Shown: positions 5,767 to 12,243 of the stretch, piece by piece | Layout of the letters: each line of letters starts with the position of its first letter | Position numbering within the stretch: position 1 is the stretch's first letter | Source of the DNA: Anaerolineales bacterium UBA7227 | GTDB lineage: Bacteria; Chloroflexota; Anaerolineae; Anaerolineales; Villigracilaceae | Reading direction: 5' to 3' | DNA length: 16,870 nucleotides | Assembly: GCA_002473085.1 (NCBI GenBank) | Contig: DKTP01000172.1 | Location: 1-16,870, forward strand | The notes under the pieces: model-generated | Seen by the model: the letters and a program-made list of their open reading frames with translations, nothing else | Databases searched by the model: none | Told to the model about the DNA's origin: nothing | Translations under genes and position numbers: made by a program

Positions 5767-7677
5767 ATGACCCCGCGCGTCGAATCGTTCATGTCCGCTC
5801 GTCTTTTTGTCGTCCCGCAGTATGAAAGGGGACGGATATATTTTCTCAGCAACCTCTCTGGGCACTTGAGCCTGTACGGCATGTATTACGGCGGAAGCGT
5901 CCCTGAGCCGTTGCTGCCGCCGCAGATCGCGTTGCAAAATCCGCACCTGATCGGCGGACGTTCGTTTTACGTCTTTCCCGACCTCGATAAAATTCTGGTA
6001 ATGATTGACAGGGACGGCGACGAGAACTACCAGCCCATGCTCATCCCGATCGGTGGCGGATTCCCCGAACCCGCCTTCGACAATTTCTTCGCCAGTTACC
6101 GCGTCCATTTGGGCGCGTGCGACAAAGAGAAGAGCATCGTCTATTTTCTGGCGGAGCGACGCGACAAACCGATGGAGGAGACCTATCGCGCCAATTTGAA
6201 GACGGGCAAACTGACCAAGATCGCCGAGAGCGAATTTGGTTTGGGCGTCGAAGCCCATTCGGCCGACCACAGAAAATTGATTCTAGGATCGGGCTACGAG
6301 ACGGGGGATAACGTCATGTTCCTCTGGCGGGACGGCAAAAAGACCGTTCTCTATGGCAAGCCCATCGAAGAACGCGCCGCGGGCGAAAAGGTCCCGCTGA
6401 ACGGGCTGATCGGCGGCGCGTTTTCTCCTAGCGAGAAGGGCGTCGTTGTCGTCTCTGCCGTGTTCGACGATGCTTTCGCCCTCGGCTACATTGATTTGAA
6501 AAAACCTGGCGTAATTCAGCCCGTCAAAATGAAAGGCTTGATTCATACGGGCGTCGGCGAGATGAATGGTATCGCCCACCTCGTCGGGAATCGCTACCTT
6601 ATTGAGTACAACATTGACGGATGTTCCTGGGTCTACGAAACGACCTTCAGCGAAGCGCGCCTGACCATGACGGTCAGGCATGAACTGGTGGGGGCCGCGC
6701 CGCTCGACGGCGGGACGCTCGAACACATTGACTATAACAAGGAAGAAGATCTCTTCGCGCTGTCCTTCTCCACGGCCACCTCGCCGACGCAGATTTACAC
6801 CATCGAAGATCGGCTTCGCAACCAGTACGTCCAGCACACCAGCGAGAAGGTGCTGGGGATTCCCGCGCAGAATCTTTCGGCGGGTGAAGACGCGTCCTTT
6901 GTCTCCTTCGACGGGCTGCGCGTTTCGGCGCGTCTCTACCTGCCCGCGAAATCCCTGGGATTTAAGGGACCGCGCCCCCTCGTCTATTACATCCACGGCG
7001 GGCCGCAGGGACAGGAGCGTCCCGACTTCGCCTGGTTCTCGATGCCGTTGATCCAATTCCTGACCCTGCGCGGGTTCGCGGTCTTCGTCCCGAACGTGCG
7101 CGGCTCGACCGGCTACGGTCTTTCCTACGTCAAACACGTGGACCGCGACTGGGGCGGCAAGGACAGGCTCGACCACGTCCACGCGATGACGAAGGTCCTG
7201 CCCAAAGATAAGCGTCTCGACGTGAAGCGCGCCGCTGTGGTGGGACGTTCCTACGGCGGATACATGACCCTCATGCAGGCCGCCATGCATACCAACCTAT
7301 GGAAAGCCGCCTGCGATATGTTCGGTCCCTACGACCTGTTGACCTTCCTTGACCGCATCCCGCAGACGTGGAAACCGTATTTCAAGATCGCGCTGGGCGA
7401 TCCCGAAAATCCAGAGGAGAAAAAATTCCTCGTCGAGCGTTCCCCGAAGACCCATCTGCCGAAGATGAAATGTCCGATGCTCGTCATTCAGGGCCGCAAC
7501 GACCCGCGCGTCGTCGCGGCCGAGTCGGAAGACCTGGTGAAGCAACTTAAAGCGCAGGGCAAGGACATCGAACTCCTGCTCTTTGAAGACGAAGGCCACG
7601 ACGTGCTGAAATACGAAAACCGCGTGATCTGCTACAACGCCATCGTTGACTTCTTCGCAAAGCGCCTCAAGCCGTAG
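5767..7677 (+). CDS. S9 family (prolyl oligopeptidase-type) serine peptidase
   Basis: A 636-residue two-domain enzyme. Residues about 1-370 form strand-rich repeats compatible with the beta-propeller that gates substrate entry in this family. Residues about 375-636 are an alpha/beta-hydrolase domain: YIHGGPQG with the oxyanion HGGP (410-413), PNVRGSTGYG, GRSYGG with the nucleophile Ser495, GRNDPR with Asp579, and DEGHD with His611. The triad is complete and correctly ordered. The pattern is closest to acylaminoacyl-peptidase/dipeptidyl-peptidase-like members that act on short peptides. No signal peptide or membrane segment is visible, so it should be cytoplasmic. The propeller part is divergent and I cannot name the subfamily or substrate. 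The start at 5767 follows GGAGG. It is probably transcribed alone, with repeat-containing spacers on both sides. Confidence 0.9.
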   Translation: MTPRVESFMSARLFVVPQYERGRIYFLSNLSGHLSLYGMYYGGSVPEPLLPPQIALQNPHLIGGRSFYVFPDLDKILVMIDRDGDENYQPMLIPIGGGFPEPAFDNFFASYRVHLGACDKEKSIVYFLAERRDKPMEETYRANLKTGKLTKIAESEFGLGVEAHSADHRKLILGSGYETGDNVMFLWRDGKKTVLYGKPIEERAAGEKVPLNGLIGGAFSPSEKGVVVVSAVFDDAFALGYIDLKKPGVIQPVKMKGLIHTGVGEMNGIAHLVGNRYLIEYNIDGCSWVYETTFSEARLTMTVRHELVGAAPLDGGTLEHIDYNKEEDLFALSFSTATSPTQIYTIEDRLRNQYVQHTSEKVLGIPAQNLSAGEDASFVSFDGLRVSARLYLPAKSLGFKGPRPLVYYIHGGPQGQERPDFAWFSMPLIQFLTLRGFAVFVPNVRGSTGYGLSYVKHVDRDWGGKDRLDHVHAMTKVLPKDKRLDVKRAAVVGRSYGGYMTLMQAAMHTNLWKAACDMFGPYDLLTFLDRIPQTWKPYFKIALGDPENPEEKKFLVERSPKTHLPKMKCPMLVIQGRNDPRVVAAESEDLVKQLKAQGKDIELLLFEDEGHDVLKYENRVICYNAIVDFFAKRLKP

Positions 7678-7688
7678 TTCTTTCGTAC

Positions 7689-7741
7689 ACGGATTGCGCC
7701 GATTTGATAGATCTCACGGATTTTTTGAACCCGTGAAATCT
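7689..7741. repeat. Decayed CACGGATT hairpin repeat after the S9 peptidase
   Basis: CACGGATT occurs twice (7689-7696 and 7715-7722). The second copy starts within a strong inverted repeat: AGATCTCACGG (7709-7719) pairs with CCGTGAAATCT (7731-7741) at 10 of 11 positions around an 11-nt T-rich loop. CGTAATCC at 7752-7759 resembles the reverse complement of the first copy (GGATTGCG). From memory, ACACGGATT...AATCCGTGT hairpin repeats occur in spacers of many environmental bacteria, and this looks like a degenerate copy. It lacks a T-run after the stem and is not a typical intrinsic terminator, though as a 3' hairpin it could stabilise the peptidase mRNA. Confidence 0.5.
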
Positions 7742-7771
7742 CTCGTCTCCGCGTAATCCACGCCTGCGTCG

Positions 7772-7813
7772 ACTGAACACTGAACACCGAACACTGATCA
7801 CTGAACACTGACC
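7772..7813 (+). repeat. Six-unit heptameric tandem repeat directly before the small membrane protein
   Basis: Six exact 7-bp units: ACTGAAC, ACTGAAC, ACCGAAC, ACTGATC, ACTGAAC, ACTGACC. The array ends four bases before the ATG at 7818 and so takes the place of a ribosome-binding site. The unit sequence is unrelated to the CTCTCT units before mnmA, but the period is the same. Confidence 0.85.
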
Positions 7814-7817
7814 ACCA

Positions 7818-8105
7818 ATGCCCATCCCATCCCTCCTCTTTGCTCTCCTGATCGCCCTCGGCCTCGGCGCGCTCTACCACCTCATCCGCGGCGGGGATTG
7901 GTCGCGCCTGCTGGCGTACCTCTTCATGTCCGCGCTGGGATTCGCGGCCGGTCATTTGTTCGGGCTTTGGCGCGGCTGGGAGTTCTTCGTGGTCGGCCCG
8001 TTCAATCTCGGAATGGAACTCGTCGGCGCGCTGGCCTTCCTCGCGTTGACGGACTGGTTGCTCCACCTGCCGCCGCAGACGGACGATGGCGGCGGAAATC
8101 GCTGA
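7818..8105 (+). CDS. Small three-helix membrane protein, unknown function
   Basis: A 95-residue hydrophobic protein with three probable membrane helices at about 4-21, 31-50 and 63-83, joined by short loops (HLIRGGDWSR and WRGWEF) and ending in a polar PQTDDGGGNR tail. I do not recognise a family. Placement of Arg residues in the first loop suggests that loop is cytoplasmic. It lies 29 bp before the ABC permease on the same strand and may be co-transcribed with it, but nothing in it resembles a transporter subunit. No Shine-Dalgarno sequence precedes the ATG because the heptamer array comes right up to it. The hydrophobic pattern and lack of a competing frame make it likely real. Confidence 0.65.
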   Translation: MPIPSLLFALLIALGLGALYHLIRGGDWSRLLAYLFMSALGFAAGHLFGLWRGWEFFVVGPFNLGMELVGALAFLALTDWLLHLPPQTDDGGGNR

Positions 8106-8120
8106 TCGTCTCGAGGTTGA

Positions 8121-8126
8121 GATAAT
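8121..8126 (+). promoter_or_regulatory. Candidate -10 box just before the ABC permease
   Basis: GATAAT, one base off consensus, lies so that transcription would begin near 8133, two bases before the permease ATG at 8135. That would give a second near-leaderless mRNA, in keeping with the absence of a usable Shine-Dalgarno site (the nearest GAGG is 18 bases away). No clear -35 or TGn motif is seen, so read-through from the small membrane protein gene is equally possible. Confidence 0.3.
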
Positions 8127-8134
8127 CAAAGTCC

Positions 8135-9862
8135 ATGAGCGATCTAAAAGAATTATTCCAGGTCAACGTCCCCGCCCAAAGACGGGCGACCCTCGCGGAC
8201 GGGGTTGTGCTGCTCAGCCTCGCGGTGGCGTTTTATGGCGGGCTGACTCTGGCGAACCGCTTCTTTACAGGGTCGGCGGAGACCGGACAGATCTCGCTTT
8301 CGCCGGGCGCGCTGCCGGTCTACACCCTGTATTCGATGGGTCGTATGCTGATCGCGTACCTGCTTTCCCTGGCTTTTACGCTGGTGTACGGGCGCATGGC
8401 GGCCTACGACCGGCAGGCGGAAAAAGTGTTGATGCCGCTTCTGGACGTGCTGCAATCGGTACCCATCCTTTCATTCCTGCCCGTCGTGTTGATCAGCCTG
8501 AGCGCGGTCATGCCCCAGCGGTTCGCGGCGGAACTGACCTCCGTCGTGCTGATCTTCACCTCGCAGGCGTGGAACATGACCTTCGCGTGGTATCAATCCC
8601 TCACTACGATTCCAAAAGAGTTGAGGGAAGCCAGCGCTATTTTCCGCCTCACCCCGTGGATGCGCTTCAAAACAATGGAACTGCCTTTCGGCGCCATTCC
8701 CCTGATCTGGAACAGCATGATGTCCTGGGCGGGCGGATGGTTCTTTTTGATGGCTGCCGAAATTTTCACTGTTGGACAGGAATCGTTCCGCTTGCCCGGG
8801 TTGGGAGCCTACCTGCAGACGGCGGCCTATCAGGACAATTTGCCGGCCATCGGCTGGGGGTTGGGGACTCTCGTCCTCGTCATCATCGTCATGGACCAGT
8901 GGATCTGGCGGCCGCTGCTGGCATGGGCAGACCGCTTCAAACTCGAAATGGTCGAAAGCGACAACCCTCCCACATCCTGGTTTTACGACTTGTTGCGGAA
9001 CGCCTCGCTGGTGGGCTGGTTTCAAAGGCGGATTGCCTCTCCGCTCGTCGAGCGCTTCGACGGCTGGCTGATTCAACGTTATCCTGCGGCGGACGAGCCG
9101 GCCGCGCAAAGCCAGCGCAAGGGGGCCGGCCTTTCCATCTTCATGCTGCTCGGCGCGGGACTCCTCCTCTTTGGCGGCTACCGGGCCTTCGCGTGGATGG
9201 CGACCCTGCCCGCCAGCGCGTGGATGGACATCGCCTGGGGGCTTCTCGCGACGACGGCGCGCGTACTGATCTCGCTTGTCATCGCGCTGGCATGGACCAT
9301 CCCCGTCGGCTACGCCATCGGCTCGAACCCGCGCACGGCGGCCTGGCTGCAACCGATCGTTCAAGTGGTCGCCTCGCTGCCCGCCACCGCGCTCTTTCCC
9401 GTCCTTGTGGCGGCGCTTGCCGCCCTGGCGGGCGGCCTGAATCTGGCGGCCGTGCTGCTGATGCTGATGGGCACGCAATGGTACCTGCTGTTCAACATCA
9501 TCGCCGGGGCCGCGGCCATCCCACAGGACTTAAAATACACCACAGCCCTGCTGGGAATAAAAGGCTGGGAGCGCTGGAAGACCATGATCCTTCCCTCGCT
9601 CTTCCCGTTCATCATCACCGGCGCGATCACAGCCAGCGGCGGCGCGTGGAACGCCAGTATCGTGGCCGAATACATTCAGTTCGGCGGGAAGACCATGCAG
9701 GTCAGCGGGATCGGCGCGATCATCGCGTCCGCCACCCACAACGGCGATTATCCGCTTCTCCTGGCTTCCACCCTGACCATGATCCTGGCTGTGGCGCTAA
9801 TCAACCGCCTGCTTTGGAGGCGGCTCTACCGCGTCGCGGAAGAGCGCTTCCGAATGGAGTAG
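8135..9862 (+). CDS. ABC transporter permease, NitT/TauT type, two fused permease domains
   Basis: A 575-residue inner-membrane protein made of two BPD_transp_1-type permease halves in one chain, each with about six helices. Each half carries the EAA-type cytoplasmic loop that docks on the ATPase. The first is around 163-185 (LREASAIFRL, then WMRFKTMELP). The second is around 466-488 (LKYTTALLGI, then WERWKTMILP). The pattern SVPILSFLPV in half one is mirrored by SLPATALFPV in half two, typical of nitrate/sulfonate/bicarbonate-type importers. A polar linker (about 262-330) joins the halves. One such protein can replace the usual permease dimer. The ATPase gene starts three bases after its stop. 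No binding protein lies nearby, so the substrate cannot be told. Confidence 0.9.
   Translation: MSDLKELFQVNVPAQRRATLADGVVLLSLAVAFYGGLTLANRFFTGSAETGQISLSPGALPVYTLYSMGRMLIAYLLSLAFTLVYGRMAAYDRQAEKVLMPLLDVLQSVPILSFLPVVLISLSAVMPQRFAAELTSVVLIFTSQAWNMTFAWYQSLTTIPKELREASAIFRLTPWMRFKTMELPFGAIPLIWNSMMSWAGGWFFLMAAEIFTVGQESFRLPGLGAYLQTAAYQDNLPAIGWGLGTLVLVIIVMDQWIWRPLLAWADRFKLEMVESDNPPTSWFYDLLRNASLVGWFQRRIASPLVERFDGWLIQRYPAADEPAAQSQRKGAGLSIFMLLGAGLLLFGGYRAFAWMATLPASAWMDIAWGLLATTARVLISLVIALAWTIPVGYAIGSNPRTAAWLQPIVQVVASLPATALFPVLVAALAALAGGLNLAAVLLMLMGTQWYLLFNIIAGAAAIPQDLKYTTALLGIKGWERWKTMILPSLFPFIITGAITASGGAWNASIVAEYIQFGGKTMQVSGIGAIIASATHNGDYPLLLASTLTMILAVALINRLLWRRLYRVAEERFRME
9856..9859 (+). promoter_or_regulatory. 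Shine-Dalgarno of the ABC ATPase inside the permease 3' end
   Basis: GGAG at 9856-9859 lies in the last codons of the permease and precedes the ATPase ATG (9866) by six bases. Ribosomes finishing the permease would stop on top of it, which suggests translational coupling of the two subunits. Confidence 0.65.
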
Positions 9863-9865
9863 CAA

Positions 9866-11173
9866 ATGAGCGTTTCACCCCTGTTGGACGTGCGCGGCGT
9901 CAACCAAATGTACGGCAGCGGCGAACGGCGCTTCGTAGCCGTGCAGAATATCCAATTGTCAATCCACGAGGGCGAATTTGTAGCCCTGGTTGGCCCATCG
10001 GGATGCGGCAAAAGCACATTGCTGCGCATCATTACCGGGTTGAACAAACCCTCCTCCGGCGTTGTCCTCTATCGCGACAACGTGGTCAGCGGAGTTAATC
10101 CGCACGCCACGATTGTCTTCCAAACCTTCGCCCTCTTCCCGTGGCTGACCGTTCAGGCAAACGTGGAAGTGGCTCTCAAAGCGCGCGGCCTGCCCGCGGG
10201 GGAACGTTCCCAGCGCGCCGTCGCCCTGCTCGACAAAGTGGGGCTGGACGGGTTCGAGAACGCCTACCCGCGTGAACTTTCGGGCGGGATGCGCCAGAAG
10301 GTCGGGTTTGCGCGCGCCATGGCCGTCGAGCCGGAGCTGCTCTGCCTCGACGAGCCGTTTTCCGCGCTGGACGTCCTTTCCGCCGAAGCCCTGCGCGGCG
10401 AATTGCTCGAACTGTGGACGACCGGGCAGATTCCCACCAAAGCCATCCTGATGGTGACGCACAACATCGAAGAAGCGGTCATGCTCGCCGACCGCGTCGT
10501 CGTCATGGAGAAGGAACCGGGCCGCATCGTCGCGGACATCGCCGTGGACCTGCCGTATCCCCGCCGGCGAAAATCGCCGGAGTTCCTCGGCAAAGTGGAC
10601 CTGGTCTACGCCACCCTGGCCGGGCAGACCCAGCCCGAAACGCTTGAACTTGGAAGCGCGCCGGGCGAGCCCGGGCGGACGCGCTCCCTGCCCGACGTGC
10701 CGGTGGCCAATATCGCCGGGCTGCTGGAGACTCTCGCTGAGAAACCCGGCAACCGCGCCGACATTTATCAGTTCGTCTCCGAACTGAAAGTGGATTCGGA
10801 TCACCTGCTCCTGCTCACCGAAGCCGTGGAACTGCTCGGATTCGCCATCGTGGACAGGGGCGATATTCAACTGACCCCGCTTGGACAGACCTTTGCCGAC
10901 GCTTCGATCCTGGCGCGCAAGGAGATATTCGCCATGCGCATCCGTCGCCTGCCGCTCTTCCACTGGCTGTTGAGCATTCTGACCAAAGCGGACAAACACG
11001 AACTTCAATGGGATGTGATCCAGACCGCGCTGGAATTGGACTTCCCTCCGGCCGACGCCGAAAAACAGATCGACGTGGCGGTGGATTGGGGCCGCTACGC
11101 GGAGTTGATTTCCTACGACGACGGCCGCGAGGTGATCTCCCTGGAAGGCGGGTTGGTTAAAGAAGCTGCGTAG
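9866..11173 (+). CDS. ABC transporter ATP-binding protein, NitT/TauT type, with C-terminal AAA-associated domain
   Basis: A 435-residue ATPase that energises the fused permease upstream. Walker A is GPSGCGKST (43-51), the Q-loop glutamine Q86, the signature LSGGM (138-142), Walker B and D-loop LLCLDEPFSALD (158-169), and the H-loop His H199. Residues 1-255 are an ordinary nitrate/sulfonate-type ATPase. After a linker, residues about 280-425 form a second domain of winged-helix-like appearance (NIAGLLETLAEK, then LLLLTEAVELLGFAIVD and the QLTPLGQTFAD segment). This matches the AAA-associated C-terminal domain found on a subset of these ATPases; its function is not established, and sensing or regulation is a guess. 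It is in an operon with the permease (3-bp gap). No substrate-binding protein follows. Confidence 0.92.
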   Translation: MSVSPLLDVRGVNQMYGSGERRFVAVQNIQLSIHEGEFVALVGPSGCGKSTLLRIITGLNKPSSGVVLYRDNVVSGVNPHATIVFQTFALFPWLTVQANVEVALKARGLPAGERSQRAVALLDKVGLDGFENAYPRELSGGMRQKVGFARAMAVEPELLCLDEPFSALDVLSAEALRGELLELWTTGQIPTKAILMVTHNIEEAVMLADRVVVMEKEPGRIVADIAVDLPYPRRRKSPEFLGKVDLVYATLAGQTQPETLELGSAPGEPGRTRSLPDVPVANIAGLLETLAEKPGNRADIYQFVSELKVDSDHLLLLTEAVELLGFAIVDRGDIQLTPLGQTFADASILARKEIFAMRIRRLPLFHWLLSILTKADKHELQWDVIQTALELDFPPADAEKQIDVAVDWGRYAELISYDDGREVISLEGGLVKEAA

Positions 11174-11221
11174 GCGGTTTTCACGTTTGGGAGACGCCAA
11201 AGGCTATGAATAAAAAGGATT

Positions 11222-11259
11222 CCGCAAATTCTACTTGCGGTTTTCCCGAAGTAGAACTT
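11222..11259 (+). terminator. Intrinsic terminator overlapping a competing hairpin
   Basis: CCGCAA (11222-11227) pairs perfectly with TTGCGG (11235-11240) and is followed by TTTT, a modest Rho-independent terminator for the ABC operon. A second stem shares its sequence: AAATTCTACTT (11226-11236) pairs at 10 of 11 with AAGTAGAACTT (11249-11259). The two stems cannot form together, which resembles a terminator/antiterminator pair, but the second may simply add stability. A separate small hairpin GGGG-CGAA-CCCC lies at 11284-11295. Confidence 0.5.
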
Positions 11260-11354
11260 CTGGATTCCAAATTTTCACCATTCGGGGCGAACCCCTGTTC
11301 ATGGATACTTTATATTGACGCCGCCAGTTTATTAACCGCTTGGTTTGCGCGCGG

Positions 11355-11383
11355 CCGACACTTTCCCGAAAACTGGGTATAAT
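11355..11383 (+). promoter_or_regulatory. Promoter of the DedA-family gene
   Basis: CCGACA (11355-11360, 4 of 6 to TTGACA) and a perfect TATAAT (11378-11383) are separated by exactly 17 bp. The predicted start is near 11390, giving a leader of about 24 nt that ends in an AAAAGAGAGAAAC purine-rich stretch before the ATG at 11414. This rules out the upstream in-frame ATG at 11345. Confidence 0.75.
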
Positions 11384-11413
11384 CCGCCCGCCAAATCAAA
11401 AAAAGAGAGAAAC

Positions 11414-12070
11414 ATGGATACCATCAAACTCCTGATTGACTTCTTCCTCCACCTCGACGTATACCTCGCGCAGATCATCGCCGATTACGGCGTGTGGACG
11501 TACGCCATCCTCTTCGCCGTCATCTTCATGGAGACCGGCTTCGTCGTCACCCCCTTCCTGCCCGGCGATTCGCTCATCTTCGCGGCTGGCACCTTCGCCG
11601 CGCTCGGCTCGCTCAACGTCTGGCTGCTGTTCTTCCTGCTGGCAACCGCAGCCGTGCTGGGCGACTCTGTCAACTATTGGATCGGCCATTACCTCGGCGA
11701 CCGCGCCTACAACATCAAGTGGATCAAACGCGAATACCTCGATAAGACCCACGCCTTCTTTGAAAAACACGGCGGCAAGACCATCTTCCTCGCCCGCTTC
11801 GTCCCCATCGTCCGCACCTTCGCCCCCTTCGTCGCCGGCATCGGACGCATGTCCTACGGCTTCTTCTTCCGCTGGAACGTCATCGGCGGCATCGTCTGGG
11901 TGGCGATCTTCACCTTTCTGGGCTACGTCTTTGGCAACATCCCCTTTGTGAAGCGCAATTTCGAACTCGTCATCGTTGCCATCATCCTCGTCTCGCTCGT
12001 GCCGATCGGCGTGGAATGGTGGAAAGCGCGCCGCGAAAAGCGCGCCGCCCTTCCCGAAGCGGGCAAGTAG
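11414..12070 (+). CDS. DedA/SNARE-associated (VTT domain) family membrane protein
   Basis: A 218-residue integral membrane protein of the DedA family, whose members act as membrane-potential-linked transporters, some moving undecaprenyl phosphate or other lipids across the membrane. The family pattern is clear: FMETGFVVTPFLPGDSLIF (38-56) and the ARFVPIVRTFAPFVAGIGRM block (127-146). The acidic pair and arginine pair shown to matter in E. coli YqjA appear to be E40, D52, R128 and R134. Helices lie at about 28-60, 66-85, 155-175 and 184-202, and the C-terminus is basic and cytoplasmic. The start at 11414 follows a consensus promoter and a weak AGAGAG ribosome-binding stretch. It has its own promoter and terminator, so it is transcribed alone. 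The particular DedA subgroup and substrate are not determined. Confidence 0.92.
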   Translation: MDTIKLLIDFFLHLDVYLAQIIADYGVWTYAILFAVIFMETGFVVTPFLPGDSLIFAAGTFAALGSLNVWLLFFLLATAAVLGDSVNYWIGHYLGDRAYNIKWIKREYLDKTHAFFEKHGGKTIFLARFVPIVRTFAPFVAGIGRMSYGFFFRWNVIGGIVWVAIFTFLGYVFGNIPFVKRNFELVIVAIILVSLVPIGVEWWKARREKRAALPEAGK

Positions 12071-12093
12071 GACAAGTTCCCAACGATTTCAGC

Positions 12094-12125
12094 AGACCCG
12101 TTCTTCGCGAACGGGTCTCGATTTT
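12094..12125 (+). terminator. Intrinsic terminator of the DedA gene
   Basis: AGACCCGTTC (12094-12103) and GAACGGGTCT (12109-12118) form a perfect 10-bp GC-rich stem with a TTCGC loop, followed after CGA by TTTT (12122-12125). It begins 24 bases after the stop codon. Confidence 0.8.
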
Positions 12126-12197
12126 AGAACCGGCGGCTGGATTGGAACTCTTTCTTCTCCTGCCTCGTTGATACATCGTATCGCCCAGACCCGAAAC

Positions 12198-12239
12198 TTG
12201 ACTTTGGTTCCAGAATAATGCATACTGACCGCAAAGGTG
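12198..12239 (+). promoter_or_regulatory. Promoter and Shine-Dalgarno of the macroglobulin gene
   Basis: TTGACT (12198-12203, 5 of 6) and CATACT (12221-12226, 4 of 6) are spaced 17 bp apart, predicting a start near 12233. AAAGGTG (12233-12239) precedes the ATG at 12244 as ribosome-binding site. If the start prediction is right the leader is only about ten bases. A short inverted repeat GATAC-ATC-GTATC lies upstream at 12170-12182. Confidence 0.55.
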
Positions 12240-12243
12240 CGCT

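Noticed and set aside
5559..5825. 88-codon frame across the 76-bp repeats into the peptidase gene
   Set aside because: It overlaps the peptidase start in another frame and merely reads through repeats; no ribosome-binding site or family likeness.
7709..7741. Intrinsic terminator for the S9 peptidase
   Set aside because: The stem is good but no T-run follows it on either strand, the Ts being in the loop; described as a hairpin repeat instead.
8086..10098. 670-codon plus-strand frame over the permease
   Set aside because: Arg/His/Pro-rich out-of-frame shadow; it overlaps the permease and ATPase, both of which carry conserved motifs.
11206..11382. 58-codon open frame (MNKKDSANST...) in the spacer before dedA
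   Set aside because: It contains the terminator hairpins, its stop lies inside the dedA TATAAT box, its codon use is AT-richer than the neighbours, and the nearest GGAG is 12 bases from the ATG. More likely chance.
11345..11413. Upstream start for the DedA protein at 11345
   Set aside because: The consensus promoter 11355-11383 lies inside that stretch, so it would not be transcribed; the protein begins naturally at 11414.
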